NCBI RefSeq assembly: GCF_900142475.1
Contig: NZ_FRAY01000007.1
Location: 93,930-157,929 of the forward strand
DNA from: Fibrobacter sp. UWH4
GTDB taxonomy: Bacteria; Fibrobacterota; Fibrobacteria; Fibrobacterales; Fibrobacteraceae
DNA length: 64,000 nucleotides
Reading direction: 5' to 3'
Positions within the stretch are counted from its first letter, which is position 1; each line of letters opens with the position of its first letter. Below the pieces are notes generated by a model. The model was not told the origin of the DNA and did not search any database. It was given only the letters and a program-made list of their open reading frames with translations. Below, piece after piece: positions 1-8,860 of the stretch. The position numbers and the translations under genes were made by a program.

Positions 1-1544
1 TAAAGCCAGCCCGCTTCCGATTCCAGGGATGTGACAGAATGTTCCGTAAAGAGGTTTTCCCATTCCGTATAGCTCGGGATGTGCCAGCCTTCGGGGCAAA
101 CACCCCGGTACGGAAGCGTTATAAGACTATCGGGAATAAGTTCGTTCTTGTAAACGGTATCGATAGCCATCGCAGCGACCCAGGAATAGCTACGGCCACC
201 AAGCCCGCACTCGCTTCCATTATAATCATGGCAATAGCTTTCCAGGTACATAAATCCCGAGTTGTCGTAATAGTTGAGGTTCTCGGCCATCCAGGTATTT
301 CCATCGATATCGATAGTCTTGTAAACATGGCCGTCTCGGGGGTCTGTCATTGTGCCATATTCTTTATCTTTAGCAAAAATATCGCTCTGCTTGAAACTAT
401 AAGGGCCATCTTGTTCCCAGTTGCTATTGCGGCAATAGAACGTGAAACCGAACAGGTTGTATGTATCTCCCTCGTTCGCCTTGAGGCAAGGATGAAGTTC
501 GCAAATTTCGTAATACGAGGCTCTACGCCATGCGCCCCCGTCGTAGACATAGTAGGCAGCTTCCGGCTCACCCTTCACAATGCATTGATCGGGCAACTTA
601 GGCCTATCCCATCCAGAGGAGTCCCTAGTGAATCTCGCTATAGCAAACGACCCTTCACCAATGGGCTTAAGACCAATAGTATCGGCAACGGAATCGGGAA
701 CGATGTACCAATGCCCTTCGCTGCACTGGTAATAACCGTTCTTGGAATACCCCAGGGTTTCGTTCAAGATGAATTCACCCTCGCGGCCAGCAGTACACTC
801 TCCAAACGCAGAATCGCGACGATCCGTTATGATGTGTTCTAGTTCGTGATCCAATATCGTAGAATCCCAAGACGGGATTTCAGGTGATTCCGGGAAAGAG
901 CCAAGGGCCCAGTCGCTATAGGGGATCCATTTCAAGTCTTTGCAGACATAGCGAATCTTCACGCTGTAATTGTAGTACTCATCTCCTTCGAGTTCGCAAT
1001 CTTCTTTGGGAGCTTCATCCCAGCGCGAAGTATCCAATACGGCGTTAAATTCGCTTTCGATCCAGCCGATTTTCGAGAAACACTTCAGAGTCCGATCCAA
1101 GGCTTTGACATAAACGGCCGCCTTGTTGATCGAGGAATCGCACTCGGGCAAATCCGACAAACCTGAAACCGAGCCAAGGCTATCGATATTGACGCTAGAA
1201 GAATACCGGTTCGAACTGGAACTCGACTTGGCACTCGAGCTTGATTTTGTACTTGAACTCGATTTTTTATTCGAACTCGAAGATTGGGGATGCTTATCCA
1301 GCCAATCCTGATAGACAGTCCACTTTCCCTTGGTGCAAATGACGGTCTCGTTTTCTTCGGACAGGTAAACAATGACACCTTCCTTGGAATTGTCACATCC
1401 GTACGCTTCCAAGTCTTCCATGCTCTTTGTATAAACGCCCTCACCTTGATACATATCGGCATAAGAGCTATCGCCGCCGCAACACCAGAAGGCCATTCCA
1501 GAAATCGCAGCCAGAACTAACGGGATTTTCGTTAAAGTCTTCAT
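1..1544 (-). CDS. FISUMP-domain lipoprotein (3' end outside window)
   Basis: The minus-strand frame is open from 1544 past the left edge, so the C-terminus is missing. The N-terminus is a lipoprotein signal (MKTLTKIPLVLAAISGMAF followed by Cys-Cys-Gly-Gly). A serine-rich stretch and Cys-containing repeats follow, then a Fibrobacter major paralogous (FISUMP) domain recognised by DPRDGHVYKTI, WMAENLNYY and GVCPEGWHIPSYTEWENL. Its ATG overlaps the stop of the upstream gene as TGATG, so the two are probably translationally coupled. It is likely a surface lipoprotein; the role of FISUMP is not established and no enzymatic motif is visible. Confidence 0.85.
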   Translation of the reverse strand, partial: MKTLTKIPLVLAAISGMAFWCCGGDSSYADMYQGEGVYTKSMEDLEAYGCDNSKEGVIVYLSEENETVICTKGKWTVYQDWLDKHPQSSSSNKKSSSSTKSSSSAKSSSSSNRYSSSVNIDSLGSVSGLSDLPECDSSINKAAVYVKALDRTLKCFSKIGWIESEFNAVLDTSRWDEAPKEDCELEGDEYYNYSVKIRYVCKDLKWIPYSDWALGSFPESPEIPSWDSTILDHELEHIITDRRDSAFGECTAGREGEFILNETLGYSKNGYYQCSEGHWYIVPDSVADTIGLKPIGEGSFAIARFTRDSSGWDRPKLPDQCIVKGEPEAAYYVYDGGAWRRASYYEICELHPCLKANEGDTYNLFGFTFYCRNSNWEQDGPYSFKQSDIFAKDKEYGTMTDPRDGHVYKTIDIDGNTWMAENLNYYDNSGFMYLESYCHDYNGSECGLGGRSYSWVAAMAIDTVYKNELIPDSLITLPYRGVCPEGWHIPSYTEWENLFTEHSVTSLESEAGWL

Positions 1545-3241
1545 CAGTCATTACCCCCTACACTTCTGATGCAGCGCACTGCAATGGCACTAGTTTTTAT
1601 AAAATAACTGACATAAGATCTTCCCACGCGGAAAGATCCCTCGTATGCCTCATACGCTCTATTCGTTGTAGACCAGAAGTAGGCCTGATGATAAGTTGTT
1701 CCAGGCGCTGTCGGGAGAATCGTCATCCCATCTTCATTGAACTGTCCTATATTCTTATAGACGTCGACATCGGAAACCCAGGTGCATTCAGCCAAGGAAT
1801 TTTTTTCGGCTTTCGAGAACAAATTCCACTCGGAAGATAGGGGGATTCTCCAACCCACAGGGCAGATTCCCTGCCAATCCAAAGTATCCTTGAATATGGT
1901 GCTCTTGTAAGTCGCAGACAACCGCATGGCTTCTAGCCAAGTATACATGCGACCGGCAATGGCACAATTTTTCGGATCCTGATTGTAGCACTCGCCCACA
2001 TCGGAATCCACCCCCGCATAGTTCAAGTTCTCCGCCATCCATTCATAATCACCAATCTGCACCGTCTTGTATGTCTGTCCGTCACGTTCATCTATCAAGG
2101 TTCCGTAAGAAACATTCTTGTTGAAGTGTTTTTCTACAGGAAGCTCATACATGTTAGAGAGGGACCACCTGTTCTTTTCGCGGCATGTGAACGGGATATC
2201 TTCGAGGTACGCTAATTCTCCAATATTTGCAGCGGAGCACATCTTGTTGAAGCAGAGTTCGGTTGAATCGGCCAGTCTCCACTTGTTGTCATAGACATAT
2301 ACCCCGTGCGTGATGTTGGAAAACGCCTTGTCGCAGTATGCCGACATGGACTTTTGAGGAGTTCCCATCAGGCCTTCCTTGAAGGTGCCGTTCGTTGCGG
2401 TTCCAAAACCGTAAGTATCGGCATTTTCGGCCAATACCGGAATCCACACACCCTTCAGGCAATAGTACAGGTCGCTGCGCGAAACTCTGATTACCTTTTC
2501 GCTGTCCAGAGCGACCTTGCCAAGATTATCGCCGGCACACAAGCCCAGGACTCTTTCGGCATTCGCCATGGTCGTATCGTATTCGGAGGAATACTGGGCG
2601 CTGCTACTGTAAATAGTCAAGGAATCCATCTCGAAAAAGTTCGACAAATCCGACTTACCGGCGCGCGGATCGTTCATCGAAGCCGAAGATTTCGGAGCAT
2701 CATCCAAGGTGGGCACGAACTCTTCCCAGTGTTCGTCATGGCAACGCAAGTAGCCATTCAACGAAGCGACAAACACGAATTTTCCCTCATGACTGCTGTT
2801 GCAATCTTGCAGGTACCTTAAGGATATCAAGGTATCATCTGCGGCGACGTACAAGTTCAGCGAGGTTGTAATCTGGCTAGACGAGGATTTTTCGTTCCCC
2901 GAACTCGTCGATGGCGTACTGGAGCTTGACTTCGCTTCGCTACCGCTCGAACCGTTGTCTTTACTGCCGGAGCTTTTTTCTTCTGGTGGGTCCTGGTCTT
3001 CTTCAGTAAATTCGAACATCATCCAGAAGCCATCCTTGCATGTCACGTAGATGTCTTCATCGTTGACATAGACCGAATCGCCTTCCTGTCCTTTTCCGCA
3101 ATCCCCGAGTTCTTCCATAGAAAACGCGGTCTGCATTTTAGGATCGAAATTAGAACCGGACGAATCATCACCACAGCCGAGTACGAAAGCACAACTCATT
3201 ACTGAAATTGCACTCGCAAAATTCCTAGCCCATTTATTCAT
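1544..3241 (-). CDS. FISUMP-domain lipoprotein
   Basis: 565 residues. The signal peptide ends in a lipobox (FVLGCGDDSSGS), so it is probably lipidated and exported. Residues about 85-125 are a Ser/Lys-rich linker. Several short Cys-paired repeats follow (for example LGDCGKGQEGDSVYVNDED, LCAGDNLGKVALDSEKVIRV). The FISUMP domain is C-terminal (DERDGQTYKTVQIGDYEW, WMAENLNYAG, GICPVGWRIPLSSEW, AVRCIRSV). Same architecture as the following gene, to which it is coupled by a one-base stop/start overlap, suggesting tandem duplication. Function unknown; cell-surface display is inferred. Confidence 0.85.
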   Translation of the reverse strand: MNKWARNFASAISVMSCAFVLGCGDDSSGSNFDPKMQTAFSMEELGDCGKGQEGDSVYVNDEDIYVTCKDGFWMMFEFTEEDQDPPEEKSSGSKDNGSSGSEAKSSSSTPSTSSGNEKSSSSQITTSLNLYVAADDTLISLRYLQDCNSSHEGKFVFVASLNGYLRCHDEHWEEFVPTLDDAPKSSASMNDPRAGKSDLSNFFEMDSLTIYSSSAQYSSEYDTTMANAERVLGLCAGDNLGKVALDSEKVIRVSRSDLYYCLKGVWIPVLAENADTYGFGTATNGTFKEGLMGTPQKSMSAYCDKAFSNITHGVYVYDNKWRLADSTELCFNKMCSAANIGELAYLEDIPFTCREKNRWSLSNMYELPVEKHFNKNVSYGTLIDERDGQTYKTVQIGDYEWMAENLNYAGVDSDVGECYNQDPKNCAIAGRMYTWLEAMRLSATYKSTIFKDTLDWQGICPVGWRIPLSSEWNLFSKAEKNSLAECTWVSDVDVYKNIGQFNEDGMTILPTAPGTTYHQAYFWSTTNRAYEAYEGSFRVGRSYVSYFIKTSAIAVRCIRSVGGND

Positions 3242-3318
3242 AAGAAGTTTCCTTTCTTATAAAAATAGCTATTTCTTACCTTTCCAAATTCAAGCAGGGC
3301 GACTTTCGCGCCCATTCG

Positions 3319-3906
3319 CTACCGTCTTTTGAAAACGACAATTTCGGCATCGGCTCCGTTCTTGCCGTATTCGCTTACGAGAATGTTGCGTTCGTCGCAG
3401 GCGATTCCAAAACAGCGGCCTTCGGCGTTTTGCTTTTCGACCTGGTTGCCCCAATAGCTTGCGTTATCGTCCAATAGCTTGACGCTGTTGCCGTTAATTT
3501 TGTATTCCTGATTGATGAACGAACCCTGCAGCACAAAGAGGTTGTCGATAGTCGGCATGTCCTTGATATTAAGCGCATTGACCTCCTCGATGAACTTCTG
3601 CTTCATGGGCGAAGTGGCGTGCGGCAATTGGTCCGCAGGGAGGCGCCAGCGCTTGAGCGTCGGGAAATACTTGCGGAGTTCCACCTTGTATTCTTCGCGG
3701 GTCAAGTTCTTGCCGGTGTTCTTGTTGAATTCATCGACGAACTGCGAGCAGAATTCGACCATCTGCTCCATGTTGAAGTCGCCGGTGAATGCACCGTCTT
3801 TGTAGCAGTAGATGCAGTATTCTTCGTTCTTGCTGCCGTCGGCGTTTGTGCCCAAGATTTCCGGTGTGAGCGGCATTCCGCAGCTCTGACAAAATTTCAT
3901 TTCCAT
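3319..3906 (-). CDS. Zinc-ribbon domain protein, copy 1
   Basis: 195 residues. The N-terminal zinc ribbon has Cys pairs at 6/9 and 31/34 (CQSCGMPL ... CIYCYKDG), the pattern of the putative zinc-ribbon domain often found beside MerR-type regulators. The rest is a soluble domain of unknown role. GGAGAA lies 5 nt upstream of the ATG. Only 10 nt separate it from the GyrI-like gene, so the two are co-transcribed. A second copy, nearly identical in protein sequence, lies at 8202-8789. No enzymatic function can be assigned. Confidence 0.8.
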   Translation of the reverse strand: MEMKFCQSCGMPLTPEILGTNADGSKNEEYCIYCYKDGAFTGDFNMEQMVEFCSQFVDEFNKNTGKNLTREEYKVELRKYFPTLKRWRLPADQLPHATSPMKQKFIEEVNALNIKDMPTIDNLFVLQGSFINQEYKINGNSVKLLDDNASYWGNQVEKQNAEGRCFGIACDERNILVSEYGKNGADAEIVVFKRR

Positions 3907-3916
3907 AAGTTCTCCT

Positions 3917-4549
3917 TTATTTCTTCTTTATCGGGTGGCGGATGACTGTTTTCAACTTTTCCGGGGCGACTTTGCGCGCGTCGGAAAGGTAAATCTCGTG
4001 ATGACGCCTCGTGTCCGAGATGTCATTTTCGTAGCCGTTATCGGCGATAAACTTGTCCATTGCAACGATTGTCGCGGGTTCGTCATCGTACGAGCCGGAA
4101 TGCATGCACTGCACACAAAGTCCTTCTTCGATTTCTAGAAATTCGACTTTTGAAAAGTCCATTTTCTTTTTGCGAGTCGCTTCTTCAATCGCCCAAACGA
4201 AATCGACTTTGGTAACAAAGTCAGGGAGCCTGATGACAGAAATCCACTGGAAATTTTCCTTGTGGCTGTAATCGATTCCGTCAACGTCGTCCTGCCACCA
4301 GAATCCTTCAAGTGGCGGCACGACGTAATCAAAGTAACCCTCGATTTTGTGGTCACCCTTTTTACTCATCTTAATCGTGTATGCAATTCCGTACAAAAGT
4401 TCGATAGACTTTTTGTATTCACCATCTTCTTCATTCGGGTTGCCCCTGCCACGCACCGCGATGTAGTTCATCTTCGGGACGGTGACGATTTCCGGCCTGC
4501 CCTTCGGCATGTAGAATTCCTTGTATTCTTTTTTAAAGTCAAAAGGCAT
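3917..4549 (-). CDS. GyrI-like small-molecule-binding domain protein
   Basis: 210 residues, stand-alone GyrI-like (SOUL/AraC-effector type) fold without a DNA-binding domain. Family-like features are the N-terminal MNYIAVRGRGNP strand, YTIKM, GFWWQDD, WISVIRLPDFV and the late GLCVQCMHSGSYDDEP strand. Members bind hydrophobic or cationic ligands or proteins; the ligand here is unknown. It is the first gene after the promoter at 4578-4606 and is followed by the zinc-ribbon gene. The paralogous cassette lacks this gene between the same promoter and the zinc ribbon, so it was lost there or gained here. Confidence 0.8.
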   Translation of the reverse strand: MPFDFKKEYKEFYMPKGRPEIVTVPKMNYIAVRGRGNPNEEDGEYKKSIELLYGIAYTIKMSKKGDHKIEGYFDYVVPPLEGFWWQDDVDGIDYSHKENFQWISVIRLPDFVTKVDFVWAIEEATRKKKMDFSKVEFLEIEEGLCVQCMHSGSYDDEPATIVAMDKFIADNGYENDISDTRRHHEIYLSDARKVAPEKLKTVIRHPIKKK

Positions 4550-4577
4550 GAAATTTCCTCCTTACAACACGTGTACA

Positions 4578-4606
4578 AATGTATACTATTTAAAAATTCT
4601 CGTCAA
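4578..4606 (-). promoter_or_regulatory. Sigma70-type promoter for GyrI-like/zinc-ribbon operon
   Basis: On the minus strand TTGACG and TACATT are separated by 17 nt, ending about 28 nt before the ATG at 4549. The same promoter, with nearly identical spacer and flanking GT-rich partial palindrome, recurs at 8818-8846 in front of the second zinc-ribbon gene. It is a plausible target of the cassette regulator. Confidence 0.6.
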
Positions 4607-4634
4607 GTCCTTTTCGCTTTTTTTTCGGAATTTG

Positions 4635-5063
4635 TTAGTATCGGTTTCCATATTCCTTTCGTGCTTCACAAGTTCTCCTAACTCCAGGCCAGTAGCACCA
4701 TGCAATAACAGCGGGAATGAGGGACGAGACACATCGCAACCAAGTAAAATCATTGATACAGCTAAAACCACCAACCAGAGCGCGAAGGCTGTAGAGCACA
4801 ACAATGGTGATGACTGCCATACGTGTCAAGGGCAAGCGCCGAATGTCGCCGGTAGCCGAGAGTGCGTAAAGTCCAGCCACGCAGAATGCAAAGGCAAGAC
4901 CGATGGTCAATGCGTACAACATCCAAACGTGACCTGATACCATCTGATGCATAAAGTCTTTAATTCCATAGGCTTCAAATGCCTCGTCTAAAGCGAACAG
5001 GCAGCATACATGACCAATAGCTATAAGGAAGTGGAGCGCTGCTCCGAATCGTAATTTTTTCAT
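4635..5063 (-). CDS. Small four-helix membrane protein
   Basis: 142 residues with four hydrophobic segments (about 5-25, 47-70, 80-100 and 108-125) and a basic C-terminus. No family was recognised. It begins 6 nt after the CAT-like gene and is probably translated from the same message. A truncated relative at 9785-10087 keeps only the first half. The recurrent pairing with the acetyltransferase suggests a joint role, for example in export or resistance, but this is inference. Confidence 0.65.
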   Translation of the reverse strand: MKKLRFGAALHFLIAIGHVCCLFALDEAFEAYGIKDFMHQMVSGHVWMLYALTIGLAFAFCVAGLYALSATGDIRRLPLTRMAVITIVVLYSLRALVGGFSCINDFTWLRCVSSLIPAVIAWCYWPGVRRTCEARKEYGNRY

Positions 5064-5069
5064 GTTTTT

Positions 5070-5693
5070 TTATCGAAGTTCATCGATTGCTTTTTGCAAG
5101 TTCGCAAGGAACTTCCCGGCGTGAGCCCCGTCCATTTGCGTGTGGTGGAATTGGAACGAAACCGGCAATTCATAGCGGAAAAGACGCTTCCTGTAACGTC
5201 CCCAAATCATAAACGGATTGTTGAAAATGCCGGAATTCATGCCGACGGCACCGTCGATTTCCGCATCGATGATGGCCGATGTGCCGATGACCATACTGTT
5301 CTCGGACAAGTCCCAATCCGTACAACTTTCTGCCACGATTTTTGTGTATTTGAGATAGTCGCGGTTGAATATCGTCAAGTCTTCGGAATACGGGATGTCG
5401 CAAGAGCTGACTTCGCCTTCGTCGTTTTTCACGATTGTATTCACCGCAATCGAATCGTATTGCATAAGCTTGCCGTTTACCGGGAGCATGTAAAATTCCT
5501 TAACGTTTGCCGCGGCCTTGCCGATGCAGTAATCCATAAGCATGTTGAACTTCAAGCCGCGCTTCTTGCTTACCTTCACGAGTCTTGTGACGTTTAGCGA
5601 TTTGAAAAATGTCACCATCGGATTTGGAGCCTGCATCCAAAACTCAAACGCTTTTGCTCGAGTTGTACTTTTCGGATCAATTTCTTTTGCCAT
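5070..5693 (-). CDS. Chloramphenicol acetyltransferase-like protein, copy 1
   Basis: 207 residues, the usual length of type A CAT. The catalytic HHxxxDG motif is present near the C-terminus (HHTQMDG at 183-189, second His being the general base). The N-terminal MAKEIDPKSTTRAKAFEFW and FNMLMDYCIGKAA segments also fit the family, which uses acetyl-CoA and works as a trimer. True chloramphenicol activity cannot be inferred, because many chromosomal homologues acetylate other substrates. It lies 66 nt downstream of the MerR gene and 6 nt upstream of the membrane protein. Paralogue at 10093-10716. Confidence 0.85.
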   Translation of the reverse strand: MAKEIDPKSTTRAKAFEFWMQAPNPMVTFFKSLNVTRLVKVSKKRGLKFNMLMDYCIGKAAANVKEFYMLPVNGKLMQYDSIAVNTIVKNDEGEVSSCDIPYSEDLTIFNRDYLKYTKIVAESCTDWDLSENSMVIGTSAIIDAEIDGAVGMNSGIFNNPFMIWGRYRKRLFRYELPVSFQFHHTQMDGAHAGKFLANLQKAIDELR

Positions 5694-5759
5694 AATGAAC
5701 TTTGGTCACCTTAATAAATTTGCTGTCCGCCCCAAGATGGGGCAGACTATAGATATAGT

Positions 5760-6587
5760 TTATTCTATGGGAATCTGGATAACCGAGAGCCATTTTTCAG
5801 GGTCTTCTTGGTTCCAGGCTCCGTCGATGTAGCTGGTGCGGGGCTTTCCCGCGATTTTGTACCCCTTTTCTTCGATGTAGCGGAATGCTTCGATGAACGA
5901 CTCGTAGAAACGTTCATAAGGGCCGATGTGCTTCATGCAGAGGGCCTTGGGAACAGCCGGAATGCGCTTGAACTTGATAATGTCGCTGTCGGTCCCCATT
6001 TCTACAACTTGCTCGCAGTATTCGATATCGATATCTGTCGGGGTGTATTCCTTGTTGTGTTCGACAGTAAAGCAGTATTCGGGTTTGGGACACTTGCAAC
6101 CGAGACGTTTCATTTCAGGGCCGATTTTTTCGTAGCACATGGGGCCCAGCACTTCGAAGTTGGGAATGATTTCCCGATGACTTGCCACGATGATTTCCGG
6201 CAGAGACTGGATGCTGAATTTATCCACTGTATTCATTTCCTTTAGAGAATTCTTCCAGTTGAGCAGTTGGTCGCGGCGGGCAATCAAACGTTTCAGTTGT
6301 GTTTCCGTTTCCTTGATTTTCTCTTCCATCTGGTGGATGCTTGGCGTGTGCGAATCGTCTTCGTACAGTTCCTTGATTTCGTCCAGCGAGAATCCGAGAT
6401 TTTGCAATTCGCGGATGCTTTTCAACTTTTGCATCTGATCGATACTGTAGTAACGGTAACCCGTCAGGTTGTCCACGTCGTGGGGCAATAGCAGACCTTT
6501 CTGTTCGTAGTGACGCAAGGTCTTTACCGTCACCTGCATCAGCTGCGAGAACTCTCCGATTTTGAGTTTGGTTTTGTAGTTTGTCAT
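5760..6587 (-). CDS. MerR-family regulator with GyrI-like effector domain
   Basis: 275 residues. N-terminal MerR winged helix (KIGEFSQLMQVTVKTLRHYEQKGLL, residues about 8-33, then TGYRYYS), a dimerisation coiled coil around 100-125 (MEEKIKETETQLKRLIARRDQLL), and a C-terminal GyrI-like ligand domain ending GAWNQEDPEKWLSVIQIPIE. This is the BmrR-type layout, in which drug binding distorts the promoter to activate transcription. It heads the first cassette. The stand-alone GyrI-like protein at 3917-4549 resembles its effector half, so the two may sense related ligands. Confidence 0.88.
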   Translation of the reverse strand: MTNYKTKLKIGEFSQLMQVTVKTLRHYEQKGLLLPHDVDNLTGYRYYSIDQMQKLKSIRELQNLGFSLDEIKELYEDDSHTPSIHQMEEKIKETETQLKRLIARRDQLLNWKNSLKEMNTVDKFSIQSLPEIIVASHREIIPNFEVLGPMCYEKIGPEMKRLGCKCPKPEYCFTVEHNKEYTPTDIDIEYCEQVVEMGTDSDIIKFKRIPAVPKALCMKHIGPYERFYESFIEAFRYIEEKGYKIAGKPRTSYIDGAWNQEDPEKWLSVIQIPIE

Positions 6588-6684
6588 CGTACGATTTTGG
6601 TTAGGATTCGAATCTGCTAGAAATATAAGGCCTGCCCCAAGGGACGAGTCAAGGGGAAAATACTAAAAAACAAAAAAAGTCGCC

Positions 6685-6768
6685 GTGAGTGTCGGCAGCA
6701 CTTGCGGCGGGAAGCCCACATCGTGCGCCGACCAGCTCGCCCGCGCCGTGCTCGGGAAAGAAGCGTAA
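6685..6768 (+). pseudogene. Possible 3' gene remnant
   Basis: A short GC-rich open frame beginning at GTG reads VSVGSTCGGKPTSCADQL, continues ARAVLGKEA and then stops, inside otherwise AT-rich intergenic DNA. Its base composition and codon use look like the end of a real coding sequence, but no start or family could be identified. Low-confidence relic. Confidence 0.2.
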
Positions 6769-6798
6769 TATCTTAATTATACGGGCAGTCCGTTTACT

Positions 6799-8130
6799 TT
6801 ATTTGACAACAATCTGTCTTGTTTCGGCAAAACCCTGGCCATAAATTCTAAGGAGGAGTGTACCGCGCGGCAGGTGGCCGAGGTTGATTGTAGTCGAAGC
6901 GCCAACATCGAGGGTTTCGAGCAGGTGGCCCATCATGTCGAATATCAGCAAGTTCGCACTGGGCACGCTTGCAAGAGTGACGCTCAATTCGTTGTTCACG
7001 AAATTTACATTGAACATATTTTGCACAACATAAATCGCAGTCGTGAGTTCACTTGAAGAACTTTCGGCAGCTTCACTACTACTAGACTCCGCGGCGCTGC
7101 TGCTTGATGCTACAGAAGACGAACTTGGGGAAACTTCGCTGCTGCTAGAGACAGAGCTAGAAGAATAGTCGGGATTTGCCGAAATGTTGACGGAGGCATT
7201 AGCTTCGGCGTTATTGTCGTTGCCTTGTGCGGTTACGGTTATGGTCAGCACATGGTCACCGATATCTTGAGGAACGGTTCCCGTGATAATGACGAGATCC
7301 TTTTCTTTATCCTGATTGACTTCGAAGCCTTCGAGAATCCCGTCAACGGTCGCGTTCTGCATGTGGGCATACCTGAACACGATCGGTTTGATTGCGTCGC
7401 CTGCAACGACATCTTGCGTTTCGTTTTCGATAGCGACTAACGTCGTTGTGAACTTTTTGTGTTTGACAGAAATTGTGCCGTTAAAGACGATGGAATCTTT
7501 TTCCATAATGTAGGCTGCTAGTCTATAATTAAAATCGCCATCGGGATGGTCCTGGCCCGTGGCACCCGAAATTGTAATTATAGCAGATTCGTCGTCTATT
7601 TTTGCCGAAATTCCCTCAGGCACGCCAGAAAGATTTTCTTTAAGCAATTCTGTATAACCGAACACAATGGGCTCAATCTCATCGCTTGCGGTAACTGTTT
7701 GGTCAAGGTTTCCGCTGATATGCTCCACTTGTTCATTTAACGGAGTGATGTTTATACCGGTTGTGATTTGCAGGTATTCATGGGCATAATTCCCAGCTGC
7801 GGTAAATGACATTTCGTATTCGTCCCCGGGGGTGTTAGCCGGAATGCGACCGGATATGGTGCACTCGGCTTTACTGCTTGGCAGTGTGCCGCAATCCAGT
7901 TTCAGTCCCAGCGTCTTGACCGTTGTATTTACCGGGTAATTGATATAAAAATCATAAACTCGATTGAGTTCCGTAATTTCGTAAACGACAGGTTCGATGA
8001 AGTCTCCCGCTTTTACTGTTTGCACCGACTTTCCGCTGATGAGCCTATGGCTTATGTGAGTATTGAATTGGGCTATGGCGGTTTGCGTCATAGCCAATAG
8101 GGCAATTATGGAAACAATAATCTTATGCAT
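6799..8130 (-). CDS. Secreted repeat protein with serine-rich linker and sorting tail
   Basis: About 443 residues from the ATG at 8130, chosen because it gives a clean signal peptide (MHKIIVSIIALLAMTQTAIA, cleavage before Q). Three tandem domains of about 100 residues share the entry motif QTVxAGDxIEPIVFxYxE (VQTVKAGDFIEPVVYE, DQTVTASDEIEPIVFG, TQDVVAGDAIKPIVFR). A long Ser/Ala/Glu linker follows, then a C-terminal beta-rich tail (LLIFDMMGHLLETL ... GTLLLRIYGQG) of the secretion/sorting kind seen on other exported proteins here. Probably surface or extracellular; ligand unknown. Confidence 0.7.
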   Translation of the reverse strand: MHKIIVSIIALLAMTQTAIAQFNTHISHRLISGKSVQTVKAGDFIEPVVYEITELNRVYDFYINYPVNTTVKTLGLKLDCGTLPSSKAECTISGRIPANTPGDEYEMSFTAAGNYAHEYLQITTGINITPLNEQVEHISGNLDQTVTASDEIEPIVFGYTELLKENLSGVPEGISAKIDDESAIITISGATGQDHPDGDFNYRLAAYIMEKDSIVFNGTISVKHKKFTTTLVAIENETQDVVAGDAIKPIVFRYAHMQNATVDGILEGFEVNQDKEKDLVIITGTVPQDIGDHVLTITVTAQGNDNNAEANASVNISANPDYSSSSVSSSSEVSPSSSSVASSSSAAESSSSEAAESSSSELTTAIYVVQNMFNVNFVNNELSVTLASVPSANLLIFDMMGHLLETLDVGASTTINLGHLPRGTLLLRIYGQGFAETRQIVVK

Positions 8131-8201
8131 AATCAGGCTTACTACTCCCCTTTCTGCACACAATATAGTTATTTTGCACTGAATAGAAGCATAATTACCC
8201 G

Positions 8202-8789
8202 TTACCGTTTCTTGAATACGACGATTTCAGCATCGGCACCGTTTTTGCCGTATTCGCTCACGAGAATGTAGCATTCGTCGCAGGCGATTCCGAAGCAACG
8301 GCCTTCGGCGTTTTGCTTTTCGACCTGGTTGCCCCAGTAGCTTGCGTTGTCGTCTAAAAGCTTGACGCTGTTGCCGTTGATCTTGTATTCCTGATTGATG
8401 AACGAGCCCTGCAGAACAAATAGGTTGTCGATGGTCGGCATGTCTTTGATGTTCAGCGCATTGATCTCTTCAATGAACTTCTGCTTCATGGGCGAGGTGG
8501 CGTGGGGCAATTGGTCCGCGGGGAGGCGCCAGCGCTTGAGTGTCGGGAAGTACTTGCGAAGCTCCGCCTTGTATTCTTCGCGGGTCAGGCTTTTGCCTGT
8601 ATTCTTGTTGAATTCATCGACGAACTGCGAGCAGAATTCGACCATCTGTTCCATGTTGAAGTCGCCGGTGAACGCGCCGTCTTTGTAGCAGTAGATGCAA
8701 TATTCCTCGTTCTTGCTGCCGTCGGCGTTGGTGCCCAAGATTTCCGGTGTGAGCGGCATTCCGCAGCTCTGACAAAACTTCATTTCCAT
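8202..8789 (-). CDS. Zinc-ribbon domain protein, copy 2
   Basis: 195 residues and nearly identical to the protein at 3319-3906, with a handful of substitutions (K/S, V/A, R/C-type). The same four Cys ligands are at 6, 9, 31 and 34. The ATG at 8789 with GGAGAA 5 nt upstream matches copy 1; a longer upstream frame exists but lacks support. It has its own promoter at 8818-8846, equivalent to the one that drives the GyrI-like gene in the first cassette. Confidence 0.8.
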   Translation of the reverse strand: MEMKFCQSCGMPLTPEILGTNADGSKNEEYCIYCYKDGAFTGDFNMEQMVEFCSQFVDEFNKNTGKSLTREEYKAELRKYFPTLKRWRLPADQLPHATSPMKQKFIEEINALNIKDMPTIDNLFVLQGSFINQEYKINGNSVKLLDDNASYWGNQVEKQNAEGRCFGIACDECYILVSEYGKNGADAEIVVFKKR

Positions 8790-8817
8790 AAGTTCTCCTT
8801 TATTTAACACATACACA

Positions 8818-8846
8818 AATGTACACTATTTTAAAATTCTTGTCAA
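8818..8846 (-). promoter_or_regulatory. Sigma70-type promoter for zinc-ribbon copy 2
   Basis: On the minus strand TTGACA and TACATT with a 17-nt spacer, almost the same sequence as 4578-4606. The flanks are also shared, showing that promoter and gene were duplicated together while the gene next to the promoter changed. Confidence 0.6.
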
Positions 8847-8860
8847 GGAACTTATTCAAA

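Noticed and set aside
6595..6630. tRNA T-loop-like GATTCGAATC
   Set aside because: No acceptor, D or anticodon arms can be built around it on either strand.
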